Below are positions 6,784 to 12,810 of a DNA stretch of 14,318 bases, in pieces (position 1 is the stretch's first letter; every line of letters starts with the position of its first letter). The notes beneath the pieces were generated by a model. It was not told where the DNA came from and ran no database searches. It saw nothing but the letters and a program-made list of their open reading frames with translations. The stretch is from the NCBI GenBank assembly GCA_964632755.1, contig CAZWDT010000059.1:1-14318 (forward strand), in the 5' to 3' direction. Both the position numbers and the translations under genes were made by a program. Origin of the DNA: JAFGMR01 sp964632755. GTDB lineage: Archaea; Halobacteriota; Methanosarcinia; Methanotrichales; Methanotrichaceae.

Positions 6784-7749
6784 ATGGCAGCGGATATTCT
6801 CGTTAAGAATCCCAGCTTACCTTCCCAGCTCACAGGCCAGGCCGAGTCGACGCTTCCAAGCACTGTGTCCGATTACCTCTCCTGGCGATACATCCAGCGC
6901 TCATTGGAGGAGGCGATCGGCACTAACCTATGGGATATCATGAAGATCGCGATCTCCATCGTGCTGATCCTTCTCATCACGATCTACCTGGCGCGGCTTG
7001 TGGACTCCATGCTGAAGAGGCATCTGCCCAAGATCTCGCGCGCCGGGGGAGCGGAGATGGTGGAGATCGTCGACGAGACCTTCCATACCATCACTCGCAG
7101 GCTTCTTGTGGCCTTCGTATACACTGTCGGAATCCTCACAGCGGTGCTGCAGGTGCCACAGCTCCATAGCCTTGCGACAGCCATGCTCGCAGGCGCCGGC
7201 CTCGCAACAGTTGCGATTGGCCTCGCCGCTCAGGAGTCCCTCTCCAACATCATATCAGGGATATTCATCGCCGTATTCAAGCCGATACGCATAGGCGACT
7301 ACGTGGACTTCAACGGACAGTACGGTCAGATCGAGGACCTCACATTGAGGCACACCGTAGTCTGCACCTGGGACCTCAAGCGAATAATCGTTCCAAACAG
7401 CGTCATGGGCCGGGAGAACATCATCAACTGGAGCATTCAAGACTCCGAGGTGATATGGCCGGTGGATATCGGCATCGCCTACACTGCCGATATCGATAAG
7501 GCTCGAAGCATCATCCTTCGCGAGGCGGTGAAGCATCCCTATGTGATGAAGGACGAGGAGATCAACATCAGGGTCACGGAGCTTGGCGACTTCGCCGTCA
7601 ACCTGAGGCTTACGTTTCATGTGCCTCACAGGGACGACGCTTTCACAACGGGTTGCGACATAAGAGAGGCGGTGAAGAAGAGCTTCGATGCCGAGGGAAT
7701 AGAGATTCCCTATCCCTACCATAACGTCATACTGCAGAAGGCCTCTTGA
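6784..7749 (+). CDS. MscS-family mechanosensitive channel
   Basis: Small-conductance mechanosensitive channels open under membrane tension and release solutes on hypo-osmotic shock. In this 321-residue protein, transmembrane helices lie at about 52-72 and 106-124, with the pore-lining TM3 at about 129-165, rich in small Ala/Gly residues (LAGAGLATVAIGLAAQESLS). The beta domain follows immediately (FKPIRIGDYV to GQIEDLTLRHT, 165-191) with the signature IIVPNS (201-206) and an alpha/beta C-terminal domain ending near 315. This is the minimal three-helix MscS architecture. Start: an upstream TTG (6763) adds seven residues, but ATG 6784 fits a leaderless start better. The gene diverges from the NosD-like gene and converges on the EngB-like gene. 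Confidence 0.93.
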   Translation: MAADILVKNPSLPSQLTGQAESTLPSTVSDYLSWRYIQRSLEEAIGTNLWDIMKIAISIVLILLITIYLARLVDSMLKRHLPKISRAGGAEMVEIVDETFHTITRRLLVAFVYTVGILTAVLQVPQLHSLATAMLAGAGLATVAIGLAAQESLSNIISGIFIAVFKPIRIGDYVDFNGQYGQIEDLTLRHTVVCTWDLKRIIVPNSVMGRENIINWSIQDSEVIWPVDIGIAYTADIDKARSIILREAVKHPYVMKDEEINIRVTELGDFAVNLRLTFHVPHRDDAFTTGCDIREAVKKSFDAEGIEIPYPYHNVILQKAS

Positions 7750-7784
7750 TCCCGGTAGCCTCCCGACCCATTAGGGGGAAGGCG

Positions 7785-7798
7785 GCCAATTCATTGGC
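7785..7798. terminator. Small hairpin between convergent mscS and EngB-like gene
   Basis: GCCAA (7785-7789), loop TTCA and TTGGC (7794-7798) form a 5-bp stem in the 57-base gap between two convergent genes. It has no T-rich run on either side, so a terminator role is only suggested by position. Confidence 0.25.
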
Positions 7799-7806
7799 GG
7801 GAGCGG

Positions 7807-8373
7807 TCACGATCTGCTTTGGGACCTTGCGCGTATGATCATTTGGAGGGCCTCTATCTCGCCCCTCTTCGCGGATATGGGCGCCACTCGGTCCGACCAT
7901 TGGGTCCAGGGAGAAGGCATTCCAAGCCGGTCAACTATCCAGTCCAGGGCCTGGTCCGGATTGGCTATCCGATCCATCTTGTTTGCTGCTAGCACCGGAT
8001 CGAGGCCGAGCTCTTCGAGAAAGCCGAACATCTCCACCTCAATCGGCACCTCCCCCCTCTTCTCCCAGCGGTCGGCGATCTCCAAGAAGGACGAGGCATC
8101 GATGACCTCCACAGCCACGAGGATCGTTGAGCTGTGCTCTTCTATGTAGCGGACGATTACGTCCTTCACCCTCTCCTGCTCGACCGAGCCCCTACGCAAC
8201 ATGAAACCATAGCCCGGCATATCCACATAGATGAGCCGTCCTAACGGGACCTCGGTTGGAGCAAGCGTGATGCCTGGCCTCTTCCCCACCCTAACCTTCT
8301 TTCCAGTAAGGGAGATGAAAAGGGTGGACTTGCCCACATTGGACCGTCCCACTAGGACGACTTCTCGGCGCAT
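7807..8373 (-). CDS. engB: EngB/YihA-like GTPase
   Basis: This P-loop GTPase belongs to the TrmE-Era-EngA-EngB-Septin-like superfamily. In bacteria EngB assists 50S ribosomal subunit assembly; an archaeal role in ribosome assembly is inferred. Motifs: G1 GRSNVGKS (9-16), G2-region Thr in GITLAPTE (34-41), G3 DMPG (51-54), G4 NKMD (131-134), G5 region SAKRGE (167-172). The 188 residues match the family. Start: ATG 8373 rather than the ORF start at 8412, because a TATA box (8397-8404) lies within the extra codons and 26-27 bases upstream of 8373, implying a leaderless mRNA. The gene sits 49 bases downstream of the DRG GTPase gene on the same strand, so it may be transcribed both with it and alone. 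Confidence 0.9.
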   Translation of the reverse strand: MRREVVLVGRSNVGKSTLFISLTGKKVRVGKRPGITLAPTEVPLGRLIYVDMPGYGFMLRRGSVEQERVKDVIVRYIEEHSSTILVAVEVIDASSFLEIADRWEKRGEVPIEVEMFGFLEELGLDPVLAANKMDRIANPDQALDWIVDRLGMPSPWTQWSDRVAPISAKRGEIEALQMIIRARSQSRS

Positions 8374-8396
8374 CTTCACTTGGTTGGGGCCGCAGG

Positions 8397-8404
8397 ATAT
8401 AAAA
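8397..8404 (-). promoter_or_regulatory. TATA box of the EngB-like gene
   Basis: On the minus strand the sequence reads CCTTTTATATCC, an archaeal TATA box centred about 27 bases upstream of the ATG at 8373. It lies in the 49-base gap after the DRG gene stop (8423-8425), so the EngB-like gene can be transcribed independently. Confidence 0.65.
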
Positions 8405-8422
8405 GGATCCATCGGCCGGCAA

Positions 8423-9523
8423 TCATTTCCTGAGCACTACTGTGAGTATATCTTCGTCCAGGAGCTCGTGATTAAGTCCCACGGATTGGCCGGGGTGCTT
8501 TGCGCTGGGTCCCCATACATGGGCATAACGAAAGAGGTCGACGAAGTCCCTGTGAAGGTGCTCGCATACCGACCGAACCGTGGATCCATTCAGGAGGACC
8601 AGGGGCTCTTTGAGATCTGCCTTGCCGTGCTGAGGCTTCAGGTAGACTCGGATGAAGCCCAGCCGCCGGAAGATGAGCTCTCGAAGCTCCTCGATTCCCT
8701 CATCCTTCGCGACCGAGATCTTGAAGTAGTCCCGCTTGATGGAAGCGGCCATCTTCTCCTCAACCCCTTTGTAGGAGAGGTCGAACTTGTTTATGACGAC
8801 CACGCTCGGGATGTAGACCCGATTTCCAGCCAGGGCGTCGACGAGGGCATCGTGATCAATATCCTCCCTCACGGTGACGGTGCCGTTCACCATTCCATAA
8901 GCCCGGACGATCTCTGCGATCTCCTTCCCAGTCATCTTTGTGAGGGTGACCGTGCTTCTTACGAGTATGCCCCCCTTGTTGTCCGGGGAAAAGCGCACAT
9001 CGGGAGGATCCCTGTCAAGCCGTATCGCCGCATATTCGAGCTCTCGCTCCAGGATGTCCAGGCGGTAGTTGAATACATCCCCCAAGAGGACGATGATGTC
9101 AGCTGCCCTTGCAGCGGTTATCACCTCCCTTCCCCGCCCCTTGCCTTTGGAAGCCCCCTTGATGATGCCGGGCATGTCCAATATCTGGATCTTAGCCCCC
9201 CTATATTCCATGATGCCCGGGATGACCTCCAATGTCGTGAACTGATAGGCTGCAACCTCTGACCGGGCGTCGGTCAGGATATTCAAGAGGCTCGACTTGC
9301 CCACCGACGGAAAGCCGACCAGGGCTACAGTGGCATCGCCTGACTTCTTGACGAAGTAGCGTTTGCCGCCTCCCCCACCCCTCATCTTGTTCAGCTCGAC
9401 CTGGGCCTTCAGCTTGGCGATCTTCGCCTTCAGCTTGCCGATATGGTGCTCAGTAGCCTTGTTCTTCTGGGTCTTGAAGATCTCCTCTTCCAGGCTCGTT
9501 ATCTGATCCTCGATGGTGGCCAT
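8423..9523 (-). CDS. DRG/OBG-family GTP-binding protein with TGS domain
   Basis: This 366-residue protein matches the archaeal counterpart of eukaryotic DRG (developmentally regulated GTP-binding protein). A basic helical N-terminus (1-48) and Gly-rich linker RGGGGGK (48-54) precede the G domain: G1 GFPSVGKS (70-77), TTLEVIPG (97-104), G3 DMPG (116-119) followed by IIKGASKGKGRG, G4 NKFD (245-248), G5 region SVAKDEG (270-276). The S5D2L insertion typical of DRG lies between G3 and G4. A TGS domain fills about 290-366. DRG proteins associate with translating ribosomes; action in translation is inferred. The ATG at 9523 begins MATIEDQITSLEEEI, typical of the family. GAGAGGT ends 11 bases upstream, a weak and distant ribosome site. 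Alternative stem-loops lie upstream (9564-9602). Confidence 0.95.
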   Translation of the reverse strand: MATIEDQITSLEEEIFKTQKNKATEHHIGKLKAKIAKLKAQVELNKMRGGGGGKRYFVKKSGDATVALVGFPSVGKSSLLNILTDARSEVAAYQFTTLEVIPGIMEYRGAKIQILDMPGIIKGASKGKGRGREVITAARAADIIVLLGDVFNYRLDILERELEYAAIRLDRDPPDVRFSPDNKGGILVRSTVTLTKMTGKEIAEIVRAYGMVNGTVTVREDIDHDALVDALAGNRVYIPSVVVINKFDLSYKGVEEKMAASIKRDYFKISVAKDEGIEELRELIFRRLGFIRVYLKPQHGKADLKEPLVLLNGSTVRSVCEHLHRDFVDLFRYAHVWGPSAKHPGQSVGLNHELLDEDILTVVLRK

Positions 9524-9563
9524 TACTTGACAGACCTCTCTAATCTATGATCGCATCCTCGAT

Positions 9564-9602
9564 AGCCCTGCCCATATGCGAGCGGGCTCACAGCCCTGGG
9601 CT
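9564..9602 (-). promoter_or_regulatory. Competing stem-loops in the putative DRG leader
   Basis: Plus-strand AGCCC (9564-9568), GGGCT (9584-9588), AGCCC (9592-9596) and GGGCT (9598-9602) can pair in alternative ways: 1 with 2, 2 with 3, or 3 with 4. They lie 41-79 bases upstream of the DRG start on the minus strand. A weak TATA-like TTGATAAAGG (minus strand, about 9618-9627) would put them in the 5' leader. Attenuator-like switching is possible but unproven. Confidence 0.3.
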
Positions 9603-9695
9603 ATGCGGCCTACCCCTTTATCAATGGTGCGGCAGGGCAAGGGAAGCCTCACAGACAATCTAGATCCGGCCAATATCACCTCTACATGAAAAATA

Positions 9696-9720
9696 GGGAT
9701 TTATGCATCGGCCGAGGCAT
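9696..9720 (+). promoter_or_regulatory. TATA-like element with adjacent 18-base palindrome
   Basis: GGATTTATGC (about 9697-9706) resembles an archaeal TATA box. Overlapping its end, 9703-9720 reads ATGCATCGGCCGAGGCAT, an 18-base inverted repeat with one mismatched pair (A9707 with G9716). Its position over and just downstream of the box is where a dimeric repressor would block RNA polymerase. It would control the 30-residue-repeat gene. The TATA match is mediocre. Confidence 0.4.
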
Positions 9721-9733
9721 GGATCATTGGCGG

Positions 9734-9805
9734 GATGGGGAGTGGGATCATTTCGCCCCATCAGGGAGGCCGGGCATACCTCCTGGCCCGGACCTTCCCT
9801 GAAGG
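9734..9805 (+). promoter_or_regulatory. Three tandem stem-loops in the repeat-protein leader
   Basis: GATGGGG (9734-9740) pairs with CCCCATC (9756-9762). CCGGGC (9770-9775) pairs with GCCCGG (9786-9791). CCTTC (9793-9797) pairs with GAAGG (9801-9805). All lie between the putative promoter and the ribosome site, so the mRNA would carry a compact folded 5' leader of about 100 bases. Such leaders can stabilise mRNA of abundant proteins or regulate translation. No known class is recognised. Confidence 0.4.
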
Positions 9806-9834
9806 ACCTTTCCGCTCGACGAGGTGAATGATAT

Positions 9835-10575
9835 ATGTTGAAGAGATTGGCCATGCTCCTGGTCTTGCTTGCGCTGACTTCATCGGCCCAAGCCTACCAG
9901 GGCAGCGGCAATACCGTGAGACAGAGCATAGATATGTCGGCCCAGGGCGGTTATGTGAGCCAGAGCGCCTCCAACTCCGCCCTCGTGATGGGAGACAACA
10001 ACAACGTGGACCAGAGCATATCGCAGACCGGCACAGGTACCCATGTCACGCAGAGCGCTGCCAATGCGGCCGTCGTGGTGGGGAATAACAACCAGGTCGG
10101 CCAGGGAATCGACCAGAGGGCAACAGGCAATACTGTCGCCCAGGCAGGGGCAAACGCCGTGGCAGTTGTTGGGAACAACAACCTTGTGGACCAGAGGATT
10201 CGCCAGCAGGCGACTGGAAATGAGATCTTCCAGAGCGGATGGAACGTGGGCGTGGTGATAGGCGACGACAACCGCTTAACCCAGGGAGTTCTGGCCTTTG
10301 CAGAGAACGCGCCGAGAGCTGTCGACCCAACCCAGGAGATGTCGAACAGCGCCTACATCATGGGCTATCACAACCAGGTGAACCAGGATATAGCGGGCTA
10401 CGTATTCTTCGGATCGAGCAACGCCCCAGTGACCCAGACGGGCAATAACTTCATACAGACGCCCGATATGAGGTACAACGACTACGACCAGCGAATGAGG
10501 TTCGCCGTCCAGGCCGGTCCCCAGGCAAGGGTGATGCAATCAGCGACAAACGAGATCAAGATCGGACCCTGGTGA
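9835..10575 (+). CDS. Secreted protein with exact 30-residue Asn/Gln-rich repeats
   Basis: A Sec signal peptide (MLKRLAMLLVLLALTSSAQA, cleavage after residue 20) leads into a repeat array. Four consecutive units of exactly 30 residues (25-54, 55-84, 85-114, 115-144) follow N-x-V-x-Q-x-I-x-Q-x3-G-x2-V-x-Q-x3-N-x3-V-x-G-x-N. Examples are NVDQSISQ, QVGQGIDQ and LVDQRIRQ, each ending in a VVGNN-like turn. A looser fifth unit (145-178, IMGYHNQVNQ) and a diverged tail to residue 246 follow. There is no cysteine, no membrane anchor, and a regular alternation of Gln/Asn with hydrophobics. This is the pattern of stacked beta-strands (beta-solenoid) and recalls curlin repeats, though the period is 30 rather than about 22. 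A self-assembling extracellular fibre or sheath component is inferred; I cannot assign a family. The ribosome site GAGGTG lies about eight bases before ATG 9835. Confidence 0.85.
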   Translation: MLKRLAMLLVLLALTSSAQAYQGSGNTVRQSIDMSAQGGYVSQSASNSALVMGDNNNVDQSISQTGTGTHVTQSAANAAVVVGNNNQVGQGIDQRATGNTVAQAGANAVAVVGNNNLVDQRIRQQATGNEIFQSGWNVGVVIGDDNRLTQGVLAFAENAPRAVDPTQEMSNSAYIMGYHNQVNQDIAGYVFFGSSNAPVTQTGNNFIQTPDMRYNDYDQRMRFAVQAGPQARVMQSATNEIKIGPW

Positions 10576-10581
10576 AGCAAG

Positions 10582-10597
10582 GGGGGGATCTCCCCCC
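10582..10597. terminator. Strong bidirectional hairpin between convergent genes
   Basis: GGGGGG (10582-10587), loop ATCT and CCCCCC (10592-10597) form six G-C pairs, placed between the stop of the repeat protein (10573-10575) and the stop of the Isf gene (10599-10601). It is symmetric, so it can act for both. It lacks a long T-run, so it may stabilise or protect 3' ends as much as terminate. Confidence 0.6.
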
Positions 10598-10598
10598 T

Positions 10599-11174
10599 CT
10601 AACGCTGCGCTCCCCCTCGGCCGATCTTATCGAGGAGGTCACATACCTTGTTTGCGCTCGCCGCAACCGTCTCGATGCCCAGGCGATCCTCCTTTGCCGG
10701 CCGGACAGCGATTCCACCGAAGTGGCTATTGTCCCCCACAACTATCATCCCCTGGATGTGCATCCAGCTATGGATGGCCTCGATCGTCTTCTCCTGACCG
10801 CCGTTCCTTGAACCGCCCACCGCAATGGCTGCGCCGACCTTGTCCTGGAGTTGCATGCCCTGGCGACGCAAGGGAAGCGTTCGATCGAAGAGGGACTTGA
10901 GCTGGGCCGTAACCGTCCCGAAGTAGACGGGGGAAGCGACGACGACGGCCGCTGCCTCTGCGAGGGCAGCGTTTACTCGATCCATATCGTCCTCGATCGG
11001 ACAGTGCTCGCCCTTTCCACACGTTCCGCAATCCTTACAGTACCCCACGTTCAGCTCTGAGCAGAGCAGGCTCTCGGTCTGAAAACCACGGCCCGACGCC
11101 ACCTTGAGCGCCTCGTCCAGCAAGTACTCGCTGTTGCCCCTTTTAGGGCTCCCTGAGATGCCTACAACCAACAT
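10599..11174 (-). CDS. Iron-sulfur flavoprotein of the Isf/NADPH-FMN reductase family
   Basis: This flavodoxin-fold protein has an embedded Fe-S motif. SGSPKRGNSEYLL (7-19) is the FMN phosphate-binding loop, and SPVYFGTVTAQLKSLFDR (81-98) is the second flavin-contact segment. Between them GYCKDCGTCGKGEHC (44-58) gives C-x2-C-x2-C-x5-C (Cys46, 49, 52, 58), the compact [4Fe-4S] motif known from Isf of Methanosarcina thermophila. Isf proteins take electrons from ferredoxin and are proposed to act in oxygen or peroxide defence in methanogens; that role is inferred. The 191 residues are of normal length. Start: ATG 11174 follows AGGTGGAG by two bases, and a TATA box (11206-11217) overlaps the ORF start at 11210, ruling out the longer form. 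It diverges from the PRC-barrel gene and converges on the repeat protein. Confidence 0.9.
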   Translation of the reverse strand: MLVVGISGSPKRGNSEYLLDEALKVASGRGFQTESLLCSELNVGYCKDCGTCGKGEHCPIEDDMDRVNAALAEAAAVVVASPVYFGTVTAQLKSLFDRTLPLRRQGMQLQDKVGAAIAVGGSRNGGQEKTIEAIHSWMHIQGMIVVGDNSHFGGIAVRPAKEDRLGIETVAASANKVCDLLDKIGRGGAQR

Positions 11175-11282
11175 GGCTCCACCTAAGCTCGATCTCCATC
11201 CTCCAATCATATAATCCTTGCCAGGATTCGTTTGATCATAACCTTTATAATATGTAATGTCAAATTTATTTTGGGGAACGAA
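11175..11282. promoter_or_regulatory. Divergent promoters of the Isf and PRC-barrel genes
   Basis: Two good TATA boxes stand back to back. On the minus strand GGATTATATGAT (11206-11217) lies about 37 bases before the Isf ATG, leaving a short leader that contains AGGTGGAG. On the plus strand CTTTATAATAT (11243-11253) lies about 35 bases before the PRC-barrel ATG, leaving a short leader with GGGGAACGAA. The close pair could allow joint regulation. Confidence 0.6.
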
Positions 11283-11543
11283 ATGCGCGCAGAGATCACA
11301 TCCCTCCTTGGGCTGGAGGTATACACCCAGAAAGGGGTCTACGTGGGAAAGGTAGAGGATGCCGTTCTGGACTCGGATCAGGGGGTGATCAGCGGCCTTG
11401 CCCTTGGAAGGGTGAACAGATCCCTATTCGATCAGAAGGGGCGAGGCGTGATCGTGCCCTACCGATGGATAATGGCCGTTGGGGATATCGTCCTGATGAG
11501 GCATCCGGCCGGATCCAAGGGCGAAAAGGATGAGAGAAGATAG
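11283..11543 (+). CDS. PRC-barrel domain protein
   Basis: A single PRC-barrel (residues 3-73) makes up nearly all of this 86-residue cytoplasmic protein: SLLGLEVYTQKGVYVGKVED (7-26), DQGVISGLAL (32-41), then GVIVPYRWIMAVGDIVLM (55-72), with a short charged tail. PRC-barrels are small beta-barrels used for protein-protein contact. Short archaeal members include CdpB-type proteins, which in haloarchaea join the FtsZ/SepF division machinery. The ending P-Y-R-W-x-x-A-V-G-D-I-V resembles that group, but assignment to division is inference. Start: ATG 11283, where the domain begins and after the TATA box at 11243-11253. The gene overlaps the following Thg1 gene by 14 bases, so they form an operon. 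Confidence 0.85.
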   Translation: MRAEITSLLGLEVYTQKGVYVGKVEDAVLDSDQGVISGLALGRVNRSLFDQKGRGVIVPYRWIMAVGDIVLMRHPAGSKGEKDERR

Positions 11544-12195
11544 CTTGGAGATCTACTCCGCCTTGAGGGTCAGGCCACCGCTGATCCTCAGGGCGGACGG
11601 CCGAGGATTTCGTAAAGCCCTCGACGGATCCAAGAAGCCCTACGATGAGCATTTTGCCAGATCGATGGCGGCCGCCTCTCGGTCATTCATGGAGGACTCC
11701 GGGCTTTCGCCCACATTGGCCTTTCTCTTCTCCGATGAGGTCAACCTCCTCTTCCTGGACCTTCCCTTCAACGGCCGCCTGGAGAAGCTGGACTCGATCG
11801 CAGCGAGCTACCTCTCCTCCGCTCTCTCCCTTAACAGGGGACGGATCTTGGCCATGGACTGCCGGGCTTTGCCCCTCTGCGCCGGGGAGATAGGAGAGTA
11901 CCTATCCCAATGCCAGGATGAGGCCTGGAGAAACCACGTCTTCTCCTATGGATTCTATGCCCTTGTGGAGGAAGGTCGCACCCATGGGGAAGCCATGGGC
12001 CTTCTTCGCGGCATGAAGGAGAGCCAGATACACGAGATGCTATTCGAAAGAGGATTGAACCTCGCCCACAACCCCGCCTGGCAGAGACGAGGAGTGCTCC
12101 TCTATCGGGAGGACGGATCTCTCGTCGAGGAATGGGCACCTCCGCTATTTAGATCGATGGAGGGAGTGGCCTTACTGGGACGGCTCATCTCCTAG
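11530..12195 (+). CDS. thg1: tRNA(His) guanylyltransferase family protein (archaeal Thg1)
   Basis: Thg1-family enzymes add nucleotides in the 3'-5' direction, adding G-1 to tRNA(His) or, in Thg1-like proteins, repairing tRNA 5' ends. In these 221 residues the palm-domain metal ligands are visible: RADGRGF (21-27, Asp23 and backbone Gly24) and FSDE (67-70, Asp69). The archaeal-type segment WRNHVFSYGFYAL (133-145) and MKESQIHEMLFERGLN (about 161-177) follow. Bacterial and archaeal members often repair templated ends, so guanylyltransferase versus repair activity cannot be decided. The Methanosarcina acetivorans homologue is known to carry an in-frame UAG (pyrrolysine); here no UAG interrupts the frame. 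The start lies inside the PRC-barrel gene. The 3' end overlaps the convergent YkgJ-like gene by 24 bases. Confidence 0.87.
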   Translation: MREDSLEIYSALRVRPPLILRADGRGFRKALDGSKKPYDEHFARSMAAASRSFMEDSGLSPTLAFLFSDEVNLLFLDLPFNGRLEKLDSIAASYLSSALSLNRGRILAMDCRALPLCAGEIGEYLSQCQDEAWRNHVFSYGFYALVEEGRTHGEAMGLLRGMKESQIHEMLFERGLNLAHNPAWQRRGVLLYREDGSLVEEWAPPLFRSMEGVALLGRLIS

Positions 12196-12810
12196 GAGGA
12201 TATTGAGCACGCCGGGCAGTTCCGCCCAACGAATGATATGCTCTCCACGGCTGTCGTGAACGGTCATATGCCCATCTTTGGAGGCATTCCCACGGCGGAA
12301 GTCGCGAAATTTGGAGATCAGCTCCAAGGCCTCCTCGATCTCCATGATGTAGCGCTCTATCAGCGATCCAGCGATCATCAAGGCCTCCTCCTCGCCGATT
12401 GCCTGGCCAAGCCCGCGGCATTCCGAGAACTTGAGATCGCGTTCAGCAAGATAGAAGGGATATGTGCGACACATGATCGGCCGCCTGGAGTAGATGCTGC
12501 AGCCAATGCCATTGTAGTAATGGCAGTCCTCCTCTTTGCGAATGCGCCACTCCAGCGTATGGAAGTTCCCCAAGTCATCCCATTCGCCCATCCGAGGCGG
12601 CTCCGCCGCCTCCAGCCATGGCTCGCCCGTGTAGTCCATTATTCTCTCGACCTCAGAGGGGAAGAGGACGACCTCGCACTCGGGACCGCGACAACACTCT
12701 CCGCAACCAAGGCAGCGAAATCCCACCGCCCTTACTTTCGTTGCGATCTCCTCTTGGGAAAGGTCAGCCGCCCTTATCAATTCGCGACGGAGCTCCTCCT
12801 CGCGACTCAT
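12172..12810 (-). CDS. YkgJ-type cysteine-cluster protein
   Basis: The family is defined by clustered cysteines thought to bind zinc or an iron-sulfur centre; no activity is established. In these 212 residues FRCLGCGECCRGPEC (31-45) gives C-x2-C-x2-C-C-x4-C. A second group follows at Cys96, Cys104 (GIGCSIYSRRP), Cys114 (IMCRTYPF) and Cys131. The spacing C-x-I-Y-x2-R-P-x2-C-R-x-Y-P-F is the family hallmark. The C-terminal part is helical and unassigned. Start: ATG 12810 overlaps the GMP synthase subunit A stop as ATGA; ATG 12819 is also possible (13-base overlap). Translational coupling with the amidotransferase gene is therefore likely, though a functional link is not obvious. The 3' end overlaps the convergent Thg1 gene by 24 bases. 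Confidence 0.87.
   Translation of the reverse strand: MSREEELRRELIRAADLSQEEIATKVRAVGFRCLGCGECCRGPECEVVLFPSEVERIMDYTGEPWLEAAEPPRMGEWDDLGNFHTLEWRIRKEEDCHYYNGIGCSIYSRRPIMCRTYPFYLAERDLKFSECRGLGQAIGEEEALMIAGSLIERYIMEIEEALELISKFRDFRRGNASKDGHMTVHDSRGEHIIRWAELPGVLNILLGDEPSQ

Larger units (their letters stand above)
9524..9834. other. 311-base non-coding region rich in inverted repeats
   Basis: The region separates divergent DRG and 30-residue-repeat genes. No credible protein or tRNA is seen. The DRG side holds four mutually complementary AGCCC/GGGCT blocks (9564-9602). The other side holds a near-perfect 18-base palindrome (9703-9720) next to a TATA-like element, then three successive stem-loops (9734-9805) and a ribosome site (about 9820-9826). 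The density of pairing elements suggests RNA-level control or a small structured RNA, but no known riboswitch is recognised. Confidence 0.5.

Noticed and set aside
6684..6863. N-terminal extension of the NosD-like protein
   Set aside because: It would bury a clear signal peptide behind 60 residues and overlaps the mscS start. A ribosome site marks ATG 6683.
8231..9262. 343-residue plus-strand ORF antisense to the DRG and EngB-like genes
   Set aside because: Both genes beneath it have complete GTPase motifs. The antisense frame is open because of GC-rich codon bias and shows no family features.
9524..9834. tRNA or known riboswitch in the inverted-repeat region
   Set aside because: No cloverleaf, T-arm sequence or CCA-type end, and no recognisable riboswitch core.
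9660..9854. 64-residue minus-strand ORF in the structured leader
   Set aside because: Cys/Pro/Arg-rich shadow composition, no ribosome site, and it covers the stem-loops and the start of the repeat protein.
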